Part shown: one piece after another, positions 1 through 14,500 of the stretch | Position numbering within the stretch: the first letter of the stretch is position 1 | Layout: every line of letters begins with the position of its first letter | NCBI GenBank assembly: GCA_036873135.1 | Contig: JAPTYO010000039.1 | Span: forward strand, 62,001 to 126,000 | DNA length: 64,000 nt | Direction: 5' to 3' | Source: Clarkia xantiana subsp. parviflora | Taxonomy: Eukaryota > Streptophyta > Magnoliopsida > Myrtales > Onagraceae | Translations under genes and position numbers: made by a program | The notes under the pieces: generated by a model | Told to the model about the DNA's origin: nothing | What the model saw: only the letters and a program-made list of their open reading frames with translations | Databases searched by the model: none

Positions 1-608
1 GGGAAAAATGGACGGCCAGATTCGTTCCCTCCAAGCCTCCAACAGCTCAAGTAGGGTGACAATTTCTCTGAACTCTTTCTCCGAAATAATAATTATCGAA
101 ATTCGAAAACACAAAATAATGAGTGAATAAATGGCAAAAAAAATATAGTAAATATGACACAAATTGAGAAAAACGTCAAGTGAATATAATTTTTGTCTAA
201 ACTCATTTTTCAATAATCAATATTACCATCAATCTAAATTTAACACTACAAAGTGTGAAGTATAGAATATATATAAAAATGATTTTTTTACTTTATTGGG
301 AAATTAGTAATTTTTATAAGTTTCACACTTTTTATAGAAAATTAGGTATTGACTCTCTAATGTGTGAAGTGACTTGGTAAGTACTAATAATAATTATGAT
401 AAGATTTGCTATAATAATAATAGTGATTAATCAAATTTATTTAGTATTTATATCTTTTGTATATCCAAAAGTCAAAATAATCGCTAATAAATTGGAGATT
501 GAAACATTTTATTATGTACCTATTCTTCTATCATGCAAAGGTTACAACGATATTGTTGATATATTTTACCTCATTGGCTTAGTCTCTCTCTCATCAATAA
601 TTAATATA
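1..608. other. AT-rich intergenic DNA, no gene seen
   Basis: Strongly AT-rich sequence without a convincing coding region. An 81-codon open frame at 396-641 is hydrophobic, has no recognisable domain, and runs into the transposon that starts at about 609, so I do not call it a gene. Confidence 0.6.
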
Positions 609-1103
609 TGGTTAATAACTTATAAAATGTTTGAATTTTGACCCATGTTAACTGGAGAGATCTGAATTTTCAAAAGTTAATTTGGAATGTCTGAATTTTC
701 AACTTTGTTGAACTTTGGTTTTCCGTGCATTTTTAGGGTTAAATTTAACATAATTGTGTGAAATGACACTTTTACCCCCTTTTAATATTATTTTTATTTA
801 ATACCTTATTTGAGAAAATGTGAAATGACAAAATTACCCCTGAAGTCAAATTAAGAAAATGCTTTTGTTTTGCTTTAAAGGGCATTTTCGTCTTTTCGGG
901 TCAAGCATGTGAGGGGCACACTTTAGTCGGAGGGCATTTTTGGGATTTAAGTTTATTTACGGTCACATGTCAAACATGTGACCAAATTCAGTCAGTTTTA
1001 ACGGCAAAAATTGACTGAGACCTCTTATATCAGCAAAGTTGAAAATTCAGACATCTCCGGTTAACATGGATCAGAATTCAGACCTTACATAGGTTATTAA
1101 CCC
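609..1103. mobile_element. Long-TIR Mutator-like MITE (GGGTTAA family)
   Basis: The two ends are inverted copies of each other over roughly 100 bp: the left arm containing GACCCATGTTAAC pairs with the right arm containing GTTAACATGGATC. The core carries the TTTTCCGTGCATTTT motif and paired CACATG motifs seen in the intronic elements of this window. The end reads GGTTATTAACCC. The putative 9-bp target duplication is degenerate (6 of 9 bases), so the exact ends are uncertain. Confidence 0.65.
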
Positions 1104-1229
1104 ATTGTTAGATGAAAATTGTTCATGATGATGACTTATGGGTAAATTGTTGTATCTATCAATGACAAGACATGATATAAGTTTTTGTAGTTCAGCATTT
1201 GAGTCATTTTATGCAAGAGGCCTGATACA
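1104..1229. other. Short unassigned spacer
   Basis: Short AT-rich spacer between a TIR element and a Copia remnant. I see no feature in it. Confidence 0.4.
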
Positions 1230-1770
1230 CATTCTGACGAGTCGGAATGTCGGAATACTAATTCATCTCACGGTGGTATTCATGTAATAAAAGCCAACTT
1301 TGATGGCATTAATATAACATCACCTAGTCGGATGTTCTCGAAACCCAAGTTTCGGAATGTATATCTTTTTCCTTTATGCAATCTTCTAAGTTATCTCATT
1401 ATTATATTGTTCTTCAAATAATCAGGTATATCAAGGAGTCTGAAAATGCATACTTCTTTCTTCTGCTTATTTTCTACTGGTTGTATATGGTGATTCTGAC
1501 TAAGCTATGCTTGACGACTATCCAGTTTCTTGGAACGTTAAGAAATATGAGACTATTTTCAAGTCTCTACTAATGCAAGAGTACGAGAGTATGTGTGCTG
1601 CTCTTTCTAAGCTTATTTGATTTAGTAGGCTCATTGGTGAATTGAGATTCCTTCATAAGGATCATATAGTCATATATTGTGACAATCAGGTTGCGATTAA
1701 AATAACAACTAAAATGTCTTTATGGATCTTCCTTAAAATCCCGGCTATTCACGGTACGTGAGAAGGAGAT
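1230..1770 (+). mobile_element. Decayed Copia retrotransposon fragment (RT end/RNase H)
   Basis: Broken reading frames keep typical Copia pol phrases in order. HYYIVLQIIRYIKES (about 1394-1440) matches the segment just before Copia RNase H. Further on, RRLIGELRFLHKD and IYCDNQVAIK (about 1620-1700) match the Copia RNase H region with its catalytic Asp-Asn-Gln. The frames shift between these blocks and contain stops. No LTRs were found nearby, so this is an old 5'- and 3'-truncated relic, unrelated to the young element at 33 kb. Confidence 0.65.
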
Positions 1771-2511
1771 GAATAATCATCTCCCTTCAGAAGAAATCGA
1801 AAAATTCCTTGAGAATCCTACAAGATTCATTCTTTCTGTTTTCTCTGACAGATGATCAGAACTTCATCTGGGCTCGAATCCTACTGAAAAATTTCAGCTT
1901 TTTATAAGCGTACTTAACACATTAAAGTAAGACTATTATTATATTTGTTATAGTTTAGTTAAAGGTTTGGTGCAACCTAGGCACTTGAACATGTTTGTTG
2001 GTATTTTCACAAATGTACTGGCAACACAAAAACATCATTACTTGGCTGCCAAGTTGGGAATAATGAACATATATGCAGTTCAGGGGGCAAAAGAGTCCAA
2101 GACAAAATTAAATGATTAGGAATTAACATAGCCTTGAGGCAAGAATTCATCAACATGCAAGCTGGAAACTATACAACAATTCTCCAGCTAAGAGTATTTT
2201 TCCTATAACCCTTTTGACTATTTTACCCTTACCTTTTCATCGGATGTTACAATCTACCCCTCCTACAAACAACATTACCATAACTATAAGATATTACAGC
2301 TAACCATGTACAACTTAACTAACCCGACAAGACCCCTCTCTGATTCTGACTGAACCAACCGAGCCATGGGTCCCACACGCTCCCGCATGAAAAAAAAGAT
2401 GTGGTTTTAGAAGCGGGACCCACACCGACCAACCACGTCGAGCCCAAGCGGTCCACGATTGTGCCCGAGCTCAAAAGCTCGAAACTTAAGCCACAAGCCA
2501 TCTTTCTGGGT
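1771..2511. other. DEK1 downstream region and probable 3' UTR
   Basis: No further gene is visible. Roughly 2190-2511 lies directly downstream of the DEK1 stop codon on the minus strand and is the likely 3' UTR. Open frames at 2319-2525 and 2401-2730 overlap the last DEK1 exon in other frames and are shadows. Confidence 0.5.
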
Positions 2512-5500
2512 CTACAGAGCTTCAAGGGTTATCGACGATTTTGTGAAAACAGAGAGAACGAACGGGGCTTCTTCACCGGGGTGTATAGTAGTGGGTACGA
2601 TAGTGTAGCCCTTGGGGTCGGGATCGAGTACCATTTCGCACGAGATTTCTCGGGAATTTACGTAATCTGTCCCGCCAACCGACTCGTGAAGGTAGATGTT
2701 GTACGCTGCGCGGCGCCCCCGAGTTCGTAGGATCCTCATGCCGATGTAGAACATCATCGAATCGTGACTCGATTGGTAGTTTCTGAACCCGGCAGCTGTT
2801 CTTGAGAAACTAACACCCTGAAATTCAATTTTTTTCAAATTAGAATCATGGCAATAGAAGAAACTATAGACAGGGTGTGCAAAAATCATAATTTGCGGTT
2901 AAAAAACCGTTTTTTTTTATCGCAGCGCGATTATGATTATCTCAAATGAGTACACGAATATGTTTGACTGTGGTAAAAGGTCTTTTGATACAACATGTTT
3001 GACCAAAATAGGTTTTTCGTGCATCTTTTTCTTTAGACTTTTGGTGCAATACGTTTGCAATTTGTAGATTTTTGGTGCGGCAACCCTAACCAGATCTAAC
3101 CCACCCATGGGTCAGAACCTGACTCGGTCAATTGGACTCCGATTGAAATTGTTTAGGGACTAATTTATAAAAAAAAAAGTTAGGAATAGAAATTGGGAAC
3201 TAAGCTAAACAAAATGAAAATCAGAGAGCAAATTCCGTAACACTTAACAGTCAAAACTCACGATAAACTAACGGATGTACCAAAAGTCTACAAACAAATG
3301 TTGCACCAAAAACCAATTTCGGTCAAACATGTTTTACGAAAAGACCCTTTAACCGAAAAATACATCCAAAAAATGCTTTAGAGGTACCTGAGTTAAGGTA
3401 ATGAAGAGATGAATGGGGACGGAAGCATCAGCACCGGTAGCTCTGAGGTGGAACTGCGGGTTTTGATGCCAGGTGTCGTAATCTTGGCAGCCGCCAGCAC
3501 TGCAACCTCGCCATTGGCCGTGGACGGAGTAACGCATCTCAGGAGGGTACACACGACACACGTATATTGACCGGAAGTGTATTTGGAAGTCTTGCCAAGA
3601 CATCCAGAATATACCGTCTTTCGACTGCTCAAATCAACAATAACACCAACCAAATCAAAACACAAACCTAAACAAAACGGAGAAATTTTGCATTTTGGTT
3701 CTTATGTTTGTGCCAATAAACCCCCCATATGTTTTCTTGCAAGTTACCCCTTTTAACATTTCAATCCAATAACAGAAATGTCCTCAAAACTTCTATTTTT
3801 TTTGTTCCAAATAGGGGTCACCTATTTGGTTGGGGCTTGAATCCATTTTTTTTTTCTTTTGGTTCCCGGATAAATTTGAAACAAAAAAAATTGTTACGAG
3901 GACCATCTGTTATTTTTTGAAAAGGGGTATGAACCTAATTACAGTCGCATGTTTTCGTTGCTAATAGGTGTTCCATGTTTCTTTTGGTTGCTTTTTGATT
4001 TTCCGTCCATTTTTCTGTTAAATTTGACGGAATTTAGTCCAATAGTTTGTTACGTTCTTGAATTGAGATTAATACAGAACACAAGTAGTAGACAATCAAC
4101 TACCTAATCAACCCTAATCTCTCTTGGAGACTAAGATTAATTTGTTGGAAGGTTATCTTATTTCATTAACATCATACTCTTTATATAGAGACTACAAGAT
4201 CTCCTAAAATATATTATTACCTAATAAGACTTAAAGCTAATATGGTAAGAATGAATCTACCTCTTAACACTTAGTTGATACATAACATAGTTTCATAAAA
4301 TGCAATAGCAAGAGTGAGTTTTTAAAAAAGATAAAAGAACAAAATGAGACTTTTGTTTCTCTTTTAACTTATGGCGATTAGTGTTTACCTACAGTGAAAT
4401 TGAAGAATTTATGCAAAATTAAGGTTCAGTTTAACTTAATTGGCATAAATATACATGAACTAAAGAAAACTCAGACCCAAAATCCGTGAATTTTAACAGA
4501 AAAAATGGATGGAAAACCAAAAAGTAACGAAAATGAAACCTGGAACACCTATTAGCAACAAAAACGAAACCTAGAACACGTATTAGCAACAGTTTAAACA
4601 TAAAACACCTAAAAGCAACATGCTACGTACTTGGGACTGTGATTAGGTTCTTAACCCTTTGAAAAATGGTAAAACGGAATTCTGGCCCTTTTCTTTTTTT
4701 AGGACAAAAAAACCACAAAACTAACCCATTTCACGTATTGAATAAACACCAAGCTCACCTAAGAATTAGACGGTTACTAATTAGCAAAAAAACATAAAGG
4801 GGGGCAGTACAATACACCATTGTTACCTAAAAAAATGTAATCATAAGAAAGTAGAAGGAAGGGCAGGTACCTGAGAAATGTGCTTCAATTTATGCCTCAT
4901 CCGATCCGTCCATTCAGGTGACGAGTCCGACCAAGGTCCATTCCACTCGACTTCATTGGCCCATGGGTTTCGAATCTGAACAAGTTTGTGACCATCCACT
5001 TCTCTAACCTGACAACAACAAAGAACACAAATGACCAAGTTGTTACACACACCGCCCACCTAGGCTGGCAATTTAGGCTCAGCACGATGGGCTGATACGA
5101 ACACGACACGAAAATTACGGATTTGAGTTTGATATTATTGACACGACACAATATAACACGATGTTTTAAACTAAAATGTTTAAATATTACTTTTTTTATT
5201 TAATTTACTACAGGTTTTTGGTGCCGATTTTTCATTTTGGACCGGGATGGGCCGTGTTTGGGCTGACCCCCAGAACACGACACGAACCTGGCACGACACG
5301 AACCTGGCACGACACGAACCCGCACGGCCCGCACAAATTGTCAACCCTACACCTATGTTGTTCCAATACTCGGCACTTAACAAACCTGCAACAGCGAATA
5401 AGCATGACCCTGAACAATGCCGCTAGACGAGATATGAACATCGGACCCAGACGGGCTTCCTGCACCGAGCAAAAACCCCTCCTCTTTGAAACGCAGTAAT

Positions 5501-8500
5501 TGTGACCAGAGTCTGCCACTAGCAAGATCGATCTGAGCTTGAGCGCTTCTCATGTCGATCTCCTCGCCGGCGCCACCTGTCAGGTCTACAAGGGCGTCTT
5601 GGACCAACCCACCTTCTAAGGCCTCGTAGGAGCCGTGCATTTTCGCGTATGCTTTCTCGAGGATAGAGACCCAAAGTTCGTTGCCTTTCTTACTGGTGGC
5701 AAATGCGGGTTTTCCAGGGGATTCGCAAGGGATCCAGTCGTCGACAACTACAGGGACCCACTCACCCTAAAAGAATAGAACATTGGTAGTTAGTTAAGTG
5801 CACTTTCGGTTAATTACCAAACTGAAACACAAATTTGGGCCAAAAGCATACTTTTTTCTTGACAAAACACGACAAAAATGCTCTTTAACTTGTAATTCTA
5901 CCAGCCAAGCTTTAATAAAAAAATAGAGAAATATAAAATATAAAACAAGAAAGAAAATAAGAAAACATGTCAAAAGGGGGAAAAAGTTTATTTTTAACAT
6001 TAAAAAAATATGAGAATATGTATACAGTATACCAAAAAAGAAGAGGAAGCATCAAGAACCACCTAATTTTTTTTTAAACAACAGTCTTCATCAGTTTCTT
6101 CAAGTTTAAATTCTATTTAAAGTTTACTATTGGGATGTTATTTTTCTGTTTTATTTATCATATTTTTATTGTGGACAGAAGAATTACGAGTTACGGGCAT
6201 TTCTGTATTTTTCGAGAACATCTTAGTTTAAAGGAAAGTGTAGGAGTCTGTTTGCAATTTCAATTTGTTTTTGTAAAGAAAAAATAGGTAAAGAACTTCA
6301 GTATGCTTTTTTGCAAGCTGCCCAAAGTTGAGTATGGTAAACCCTTAATTATATTTACATTTTTAAAGAAGAAAAAGAATGTGCTTGAGCTACAAAGATT
6401 TATGTAAAAAAGTTGATGGCAAAATATGAGCTTTTGGTACCTGAATACAGAAGCGCACAGTATAAATCCCTTCCTCGTTATATTCTGGAGTAATGATCAC
6501 ATCTGATATGCGCGAAACTTCAGTCAAGACAGCAACCGCACTCAAGAACCAACAATCACCCAATCGACCCTGTTAAATAAAATCATCACTTTATGAATGA
6601 TTCTTCCAGTAAAACAGCAAAATACTCTATTCAAGACACAATTTTTACTTGTAAAGTGAAACAAAATTGATACCCAAACTTTGACCGGTTTACAAATTGA
6701 TACCTCAACTTGAAATTTTTAAAATTGGCTACCCGGATTTTCAATTTTAGAACAAATCGCTACATCAGTATCAACTCATGTCAAATTGGATAGAAAGTGA
6801 GCATATTATCGTCACGTGGGGTCTTTTATGTGTACTCACGATTGATTCAAACATAAATTGAAAGTATGCAACAAAATACCTTCAATTTGACGATCAATTG
6901 AATGCACTGTTCGAATTGGGCTGATTGAAGGTATTCTGTTGAAACACTTTCAATTTACATTTGAATTCATCTTAGGTACACATAAAAAGACCCTGCGTGA
7001 AGGTAGTGATTTGTAAATTGATCAAAGTTCAGGTTGAAATTTGACAGGAATTGAAATAGATGCAACAATTTACTTTGAAATTGAAAGTTCATGTAGTCAA
7101 TGTAAAGGTAGTGATTTGTAAATTGATCAAAGTTCAGGTTGAAATTTGGTTATTAACCCTATTAATTAATCAGAAGCTTGAATCCACCAAAGAACGAACC
7201 TGACAGACATCAGAGGGATTAGCAGGTCCTGAAAATAGGCATGGCCGGGAATCAACACAGTACTCTCTTACGATCTCATCCGGTCTCATCCACTCAGAAA
7301 CAACCTGCAACTTTGCAGGGGCATTTTCGGGGTCTAGAAAGAGCGAATGATCATTAGGAGGAAATTCCTGGTCAGTGTAGTGAGTTTCGCCTCTAGCTGT
7401 AAGAGCTTCCTTAACTGCCAACTCAACAGATAGCATTCTTTGGTTAATTTCTTCTTGTGTTTCGATCCTAGGTTTCCGGAACCTCCTCGTAAACGAGTCC
7501 ACGTCGACCACTACTTCCCGTTCGGGCCTTCTTTTTCTCCCACTTGAATCCTGACCGTCCCACTCTACATCATCCCTCTCGTAAAGATCGACGTCGGGTG
7601 GGTCGCTATCCCATTCATCAACCTGAGCCAACAAAAAAGATAACATTTCTTAGCTGCATTTTCAAAAATGTCTGAAAAAAGTTGCTTTTTGAAAAACACC
7701 CGATAGAAAAGGAACATTTTTTTTATTAAAAAAAAAGTTAAGAACCTAAAGGTCTCAAGTTTGTCTCATGTTTCAATTTGGTGTCTGAGGACGAAATTGA
7801 CTGTCCCAAGTTCCATATTGAAAATACTTCATACTCAATTAAGCTGAGGTTGAAGATGAAGAACAGATCAAGAGATCGAGAGAGAAAACGATAGGAGAAG
7901 ATTTCATTCATCAAAAGTAGTTTACAATCAGTTAGGAACTAGGTATTTATATGAGTACATAAATACTACTATTTACATTTAAGTCCTTGAACTTTGTGCT
8001 CTATAGATTCTGGTATATGTAAACTTCTTAACACAATAGTATCTCTATCACATATTTGTGCAATTTGATGTCTCCGTCAAATTTTGCAGTTAAGTTGGAC
8101 AAAATGTGGTCACGTGCTGGTCACGTGAGTAAATAATTATGAAAATTCCTAAAATAGCTCCAAATTGAAGTGTGCCAGTCACGTGTGAAATTTTTTATTT
8201 AGTTTTTTCAAATTTGCGTGACAAGATGAAATGACGAAAATGCCCATTTTCATGTGTAAATGAAACTGCACGTGTGTATGAGAAAAATCAAATGGGCAAA
8301 GTAGTCATTTCATCTCAGTCTGTAAAAGTTAACCCAAAATCTTACGGGAAAACCAAATTGCAACAAGAGTGAAACTTGGGAAACTAAATATCAACAAGTT
8401 AATCCTGAAACATGAGGCAAACAATAGACAGTTTTTAGGTTCTTAACCCTAAAAAAAACATCCCATGAAAGGTGAATTTTTTTTAAAAACATCTCATTAA

Positions 8501-11500
8501 AGATGCATTTTTTGAAACCATCACGTGAAAGATGTACTTTTTTAAAAACATCCCACGAAAGCTTTCAGCGAAGGCACAGTTTTGAACAGCTTTTAGGACA
8601 CTAACCCTGGGGGAATCTGCCCACTGCCAGTTGTCATCAGAGAAGTCACCAGTACTAAGTTCATTCGAGCCAATACTAGTATGAAGAGCAGCAACTTCAT
8701 CTTCGGTTAAGCATCGACCCCAGAGCAAAACATCCATTATATGCATCTTGGATTCGGCTCCCTCGCTATCTGATCTCCCAAAAGCATCCAAATCTATAGG
8801 AGGCTTAACACCAATCCAAACTTCAGTCCCCTCTTCCCAAATGCCGTTACCCTGAGCCAAAGGCAAGCCGTTTTGGTAGCCATCGTATCCACCGTCTAGA
8901 TAACAATTGGCTTCTCCAATGTCAGCATCTATGGTCATTGTCACAGTATGCCACCTAATAACACAAAAAAAGAATCATATATACAGGACATGAGAGAAAC
9001 ATGTTGAAGTATCTTCTCACTCATCAGTGGTGTTGAAATATTAGAGCACCATATAAGCAAATGGGTCACCTCCTCCTATCACCAGTTGGTTTTAGGAAAG
9101 AATCCCCACTTGTATAAATGGTTGTTCTCTGGCCTGTTGGGTTTGGTTCGGCGCAATGTGGAATTTAACAAAACACGTTGTAATGCCAACATTGACAAAC
9201 AAAATACCTTCCATCGGCGATACTAGTTGCACTGATGCTCCTTTCCTTTGCAATCGTCATCTGCCTCTCGCCTTTAGTTATTAACCTAAGCCCAACTTGT
9301 CCAGCCTCAATACCTTGTTCGGAACCAGCTACAAGAATTTCCAAGCACTCTTTCTTCTGGAACTCGGTTCCCAAAAGGCAAACGGGACCAGACTCGGGCT
9401 GGATCATTACAGCAAAGGACATGGTCACTTTACGACTTTGGCAGATGCTAGGATCAATTAGACCGCAGTGTTTCCCACTAGTTGTCGGCTCATCATCAAG
9501 AACACAAACAGTACCAGGAATACCAGTCTGCAAGCATTAGTCATTCAAAATCAAACATTCAGCAAGGTTTTCCAGAAACAGTGTTTAAAAAATAATAATT
9601 AAGAATCTATAAACCGTCTAAAGTGTGTCTTATGTGAGTTTAAATTGTTGATATCTGCTGTCTGAAGTTTTAACTTTGTTAAAATTAAGTTTTTCCGTCC
9701 ATTTTCTGTCAAATTTGACGGAATCGTGTGAAAAGTCGAAATTCACCCTGATACTTTTATGTTTACTCCGGCCACTATCTAACTCCGGCCGGTCCACCAC
9801 CCAACTAGGGGCAATTTTGGGATTTATTTTTTTATTGGGTCATGTGACAAGCATGTGACCAAGTTCTGTCAATTTTCACAGCAAATTTGGACGGAGACAG
9901 CAAATTTCAACAACGTTAAAACTTCAGACAGTCAATATCAACAGTTTAAACTTCAGACACCAAAATCTCACATATGGCAAACTTCAGACAGTTTATAGGT
10001 TCTTAACCAAAAAAAAAACAAAAAGATAAGGTCGGTTGGTTGGTTTCTGAATGACCTGGAGTGCTCGTCTAGCAAGCTGAGCTGTCCTTATTCGACGTGC
10101 AATGCTAGAAACCCTTTCCCGTGCAAAAGAATCATCAAGGACAGAGTCTCCTCCAACAGCACGAACTGCAGCTGCCATTGCTGCTGCCTCCCTGTTGCCA
10201 GCATTCGGGATTGAGGAGATGAGGGAAGCTTCAATCTCCTTCCATTTACGTTCTTCCTTCTCCAACAGTGCTTTTCTTCGTTCTTTACCTCTCCCCTCCT
10301 CTTCACGTCTCTGCATCAACATTTCCTCTTCCATCTCCTTTTCTCGCATATAACTATTAAAGCGCAACAAAAGTCAATAACTTTAGCTATAGATTTAAAA
10401 GAGGAAGAAGTGATGACAAGTAGATATAACATTTGGAGCAAACTAAGCAACCTTTCTTGAATAATCTCAAACTGCCTGCGATCCTCAGGCATCCATTTCT
10501 TAATTTTCTTTGCACTCAGATCAGAAAATCCAATACTGTCGAGAAAGAGTCTTAACCGGACTTCATCCTTCAGTTCAATGAGATTAGTTAAAAGAATCAG
10601 TCACTGAACAATAGATGGAAATATATATTATAGGGAAAAGAACCTAGTTAGTGTCTTAGGTTTACCCCATGTGTCAATTTGGTGTCTCGGATTAAATTGT
10701 TACTTTAGACTGTCCCAAGTTTCAACTTTGTTGCTATTTGGTGTCTCCATCAAATTCGGGGTTAAATTTAACAGAAGCTGGTCATGTGTTGGTTACACGA
10801 CCGAATAAATTTGAAAATTCTTAAATTACCCCAAAATGCTCGGAATTGCTGGAATCGGGTCAGCCCGAAATCGGAGGTAGGTGGCCAGAATCGGATAGGT
10901 GGCTTTGAAAAAAACCAAGTATAAAGGGAAAAATTGTCTTTTCATCTCAACCTGTCAAAGTTAAACTCAAAATTGGACGAAAAACCAAATCGTAACAAAA
11001 TTGAAACCTGAGACCAAATATTTACAATTTACGAGACACCAAACTGACACATAAGATAAACCTGGGACACCAAATAGGTTCTTTCCCTATATTATATTAA
11101 AAAAGGGGGACAAGACAAGTAGAGGAAGAACCTGCACACGCTCGGCCTTGGCTGTCAAACCAAGTAGAAGAAGTAGATAGCCTCCAAATTTGTCCCACAT
11201 ATACACCCATTCCGTATCAATAGCCTCTTCCAAACCCAAGATCCGCGCATGAGCACACATTTCTCTGCTATAATCGATATCACTAGCTCGGTCATGACAG
11301 CAAAGCCTACATCTCATCCTGTAGAAGAAAGATCCAGCAATAAGCTCCTCATTTCTGAGACGATCTCGCAACTTCATGACATCAGCTCTTGGAAGCACAT
11401 AGTTTCCAGCTCTATCACGCATGACGGTTGGATCACCCACTAAAAGTGCTGCAGAACTTGCCGACCTCTGCGGTGCTGAATAGGTACCCGAAAGAGCATT

Positions 11501-14500
11501 TCTTGTCTGCAAGGCATCAAAAGCGAATCATATCAGCACCAGGAACAGTGTAATGTCTTTAATCAGAAGGCTATTTTACATTAAAAGACTCGAAGCCTCA
11601 TACTTTTTACATGATTAATTAATCATAAATGTCTACCAAGTTGAGTGATCAGTATTCAATGCTCCCTTCGAAGTACCCAATGATGAAAGATTAAGAAAAT
11701 TGAAAATGTACCTTAGTAGCAGATCGAGCAATAGCCTGAACAACAGTTTCCTTACCAAGGAATTGCACGGCATCCTCCATCATCTGAAAATAAAACGAAA
11801 AGTGTTGTTTACAGAAAAAGCATAAATTAAAGATTTAAGTACGTGCAGATCATTAGAAAGAACTAAGAGAAGCTATTATGCTGAATTCTTCTCCCCTCTT
11901 CTTTTTGGTTAGCCTACATATGCCAGATTAATACCAAGCAAATGTGTATATGCATCGACCGCGTTAAATATCAACATATTGCTACCGTTCTTCCAAAAAA
12001 CAATATAAAAAAAGGTTAAAAACCTATAAACTGTCTAAAGTTTGCCCTATGTGAGATTTTGGTGTCTGGAGTTTAAATTGTTGAAATTAACTGCCTGAAG
12101 TTTCAACTTTGTTGTCTTCGTCCAAATTTGCTGTTAAAATTGACATAATATGTGTTTGACAGAAAAAATGGACGGAAAACCAAATTTCAACAAAGTTGAA
12201 ACTTCAGACAGCCAATATCAACAATTTAAACTTCAGACACTAAAATCTCACGTAGGGCAAACCTCAGACAGTTTATAGGTTCTTAACCCTACAAAAAATC
12301 TAAATAATATACCAATGTGACCTAGAAATTTGAAAACAAAAAATGTAGAGAATGCATGTGGTCAAGTGAAGCAAATTCAGAAGGCAAAAGTACTCGTACC
12401 TCAAGAGTGAGGCATGGCCTGGAGACGGCAAATCCAAAGGCTACAACAAGTGTAACTGCTGATACTGCAGCACCAGCAAATGGAGGGTAAATTTTCAAGC
12501 TTGCAACTACACCCCATCCTTCAATTGCTAATGCAACTCCATATAGCACCAGAAATGCAGCACTGGAACAAGAAACAAAAATCAGCAACAAAAGAATCTG
12601 CAAATTGCTTTCTTTTAACCGTAAGAGGCAGTAGTAACGTTAATAACGTGCCTAGATGGTATAATGAACAAAAGATCTGCAAGAATATGAAAAAATGGGG
12701 TTGATGAATTTGAACAAACCTGACATTCTTTCCACAATCTGCATGTGCATCGTATACATATACAGGCAGAACCCGGGGCGAATAAACCACAATTGGAGGT
12801 GAAAGAAGAACCTGGCAGGAAAAACAAAACAATTGAAACGATGTACCGAATCAACTATTTACATCAACATTGTAACTAGAATAGGCAGTGGGGGCTTACA
12901 GTCAATGCTCTTCCACCAAGAAGAAACAGAAATGAGAAGTACCCAACAGACGCCCCGACAAATGGTTTATCTGAAAAATCAGTGAGAGGATACAAAACAG
13001 TAAGATATATTGATGAAACTATGAAGAAAAAAAGGTGTTACATACCCTATCGGCCTATCGAAAAATATAAGGAAAAGTAGAGGTTAAATTCTAGAATCAC
13101 CTTCAAACCACCCGACGAGAAATGCTGCCAAAGCTAAAAGAAAAGCAAGGAAGCACACAAAGAACATCTGTGTCCTAGTCAAGTAAAAATTGTTGGAAGC
13201 CCAATGGTGGATGACACCAATAGCTAGAACCAAGAAGAGGAGAACCAACAAAAATGCTGCTCCAACCTGTAAAGATGGATTTCCAGAAGAACTCATTTTA
13301 GATTATATTACAAAAGATATACAAAGAGAAACCACATAGAGAGAACTTACTGTCCAAGGTTGAATGATAACTATCACAGCTGATATTGCACTTAGTAAGA
13401 GTAGCAGACCAATGCCCACAAACACATATACACCTCGAGACAATCTCCAATTGTCGTCTTTCCTGGCAGAACAAGTACATGAATTATCAAGGACTGCCCT
13501 CCTTTAGCAGAGTACCAACTATAAGAACTTGTTTTAAGTTAAACATCAAAATGTGGCAGACTAACCATTTATACAGCCCAGAAGAAAGTGATAACAATGC
13601 AGGGATGCACATAAGAGGCAGTAAAGCTGCGAGAAAATCACCCCTAGTTGGAACTTGGCCATCCCTCGATTTAACGACCTCAACATAGGATACGCCACAA
13701 AAGGCCACCAGGACAGCTGAAGATGCAAAAACACCAAATAGTTCAAGTCATATTCCCGTTTGCTGAACACTGAACAGAATCATAACCAACATCAAGACTA
13801 TTATATTAACGTAAAGCGTCTAACTGAAAGGAAATAATACCTGTGAATATACCAATACATATAGCAGAAGAGAGGGTGAAGCGATAGGTTGCAAACCACG
13901 AAACTATGGGAAGAACACCACTAACAACCAAAGCAATAGCGGATGCCATAGCCCAACCAAGGAAAACAGTCGATGCATAAGGAGAGGTAAAGGTTTTCTG
14001 GTCCCCTGTCCATCCCTTGTATTTTAAATCATCCAATGGTTTTGCTGATACAATTGCACCGAGGGCGAACATTGACGAAATGAACAGTGCCATGGAAATG
14101 GCAAGAAGAATTGCCTGCATAACAGAATATAGAGTGAGTGTAATTCAAAAAGAAGAAAGTCAAAGTATGAAAACCAGTACGAGGATTAGAATCCATCTAG
14201 AGCACAATATATTTGGATTATAATTCCTAGTCTGCAAGGGATGCAGAAAAGATCAAGAGCACTATCAAAAGTAAATATTTAATCTCATGTACAACCTCAT
14301 AATAGTCAACGATCATATGTGTAAAATTCATAAATAAATGCATGAAAAGGAAAGTAAAATTCTGCAGCATTATGTAAGTTTAAGGGAGGGACTTGCAAGT
14401 GCAAATATATATGTATAAATTAAACGTACATGTCAAATCTCTTGGAAATAAATCAATCAACTGGGTGAACCACTCTGTTTTTGTCCAAATATAGTACAAA

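Noticed and set aside
396..641. Hydrophobic 81-codon open frame
   Set aside because: AT-rich composition, no homology recognised, and it overlaps the start of a TIR element.
5176..5525. Three overlapping open frames near DEK1 exon 26
   Set aside because: They cover a hAT MITE and a DEK1 exon in other frames.
9235..9540. Plus-strand 101-codon frame
   Set aside because: Antisense shadow of DEK1 exon 22.
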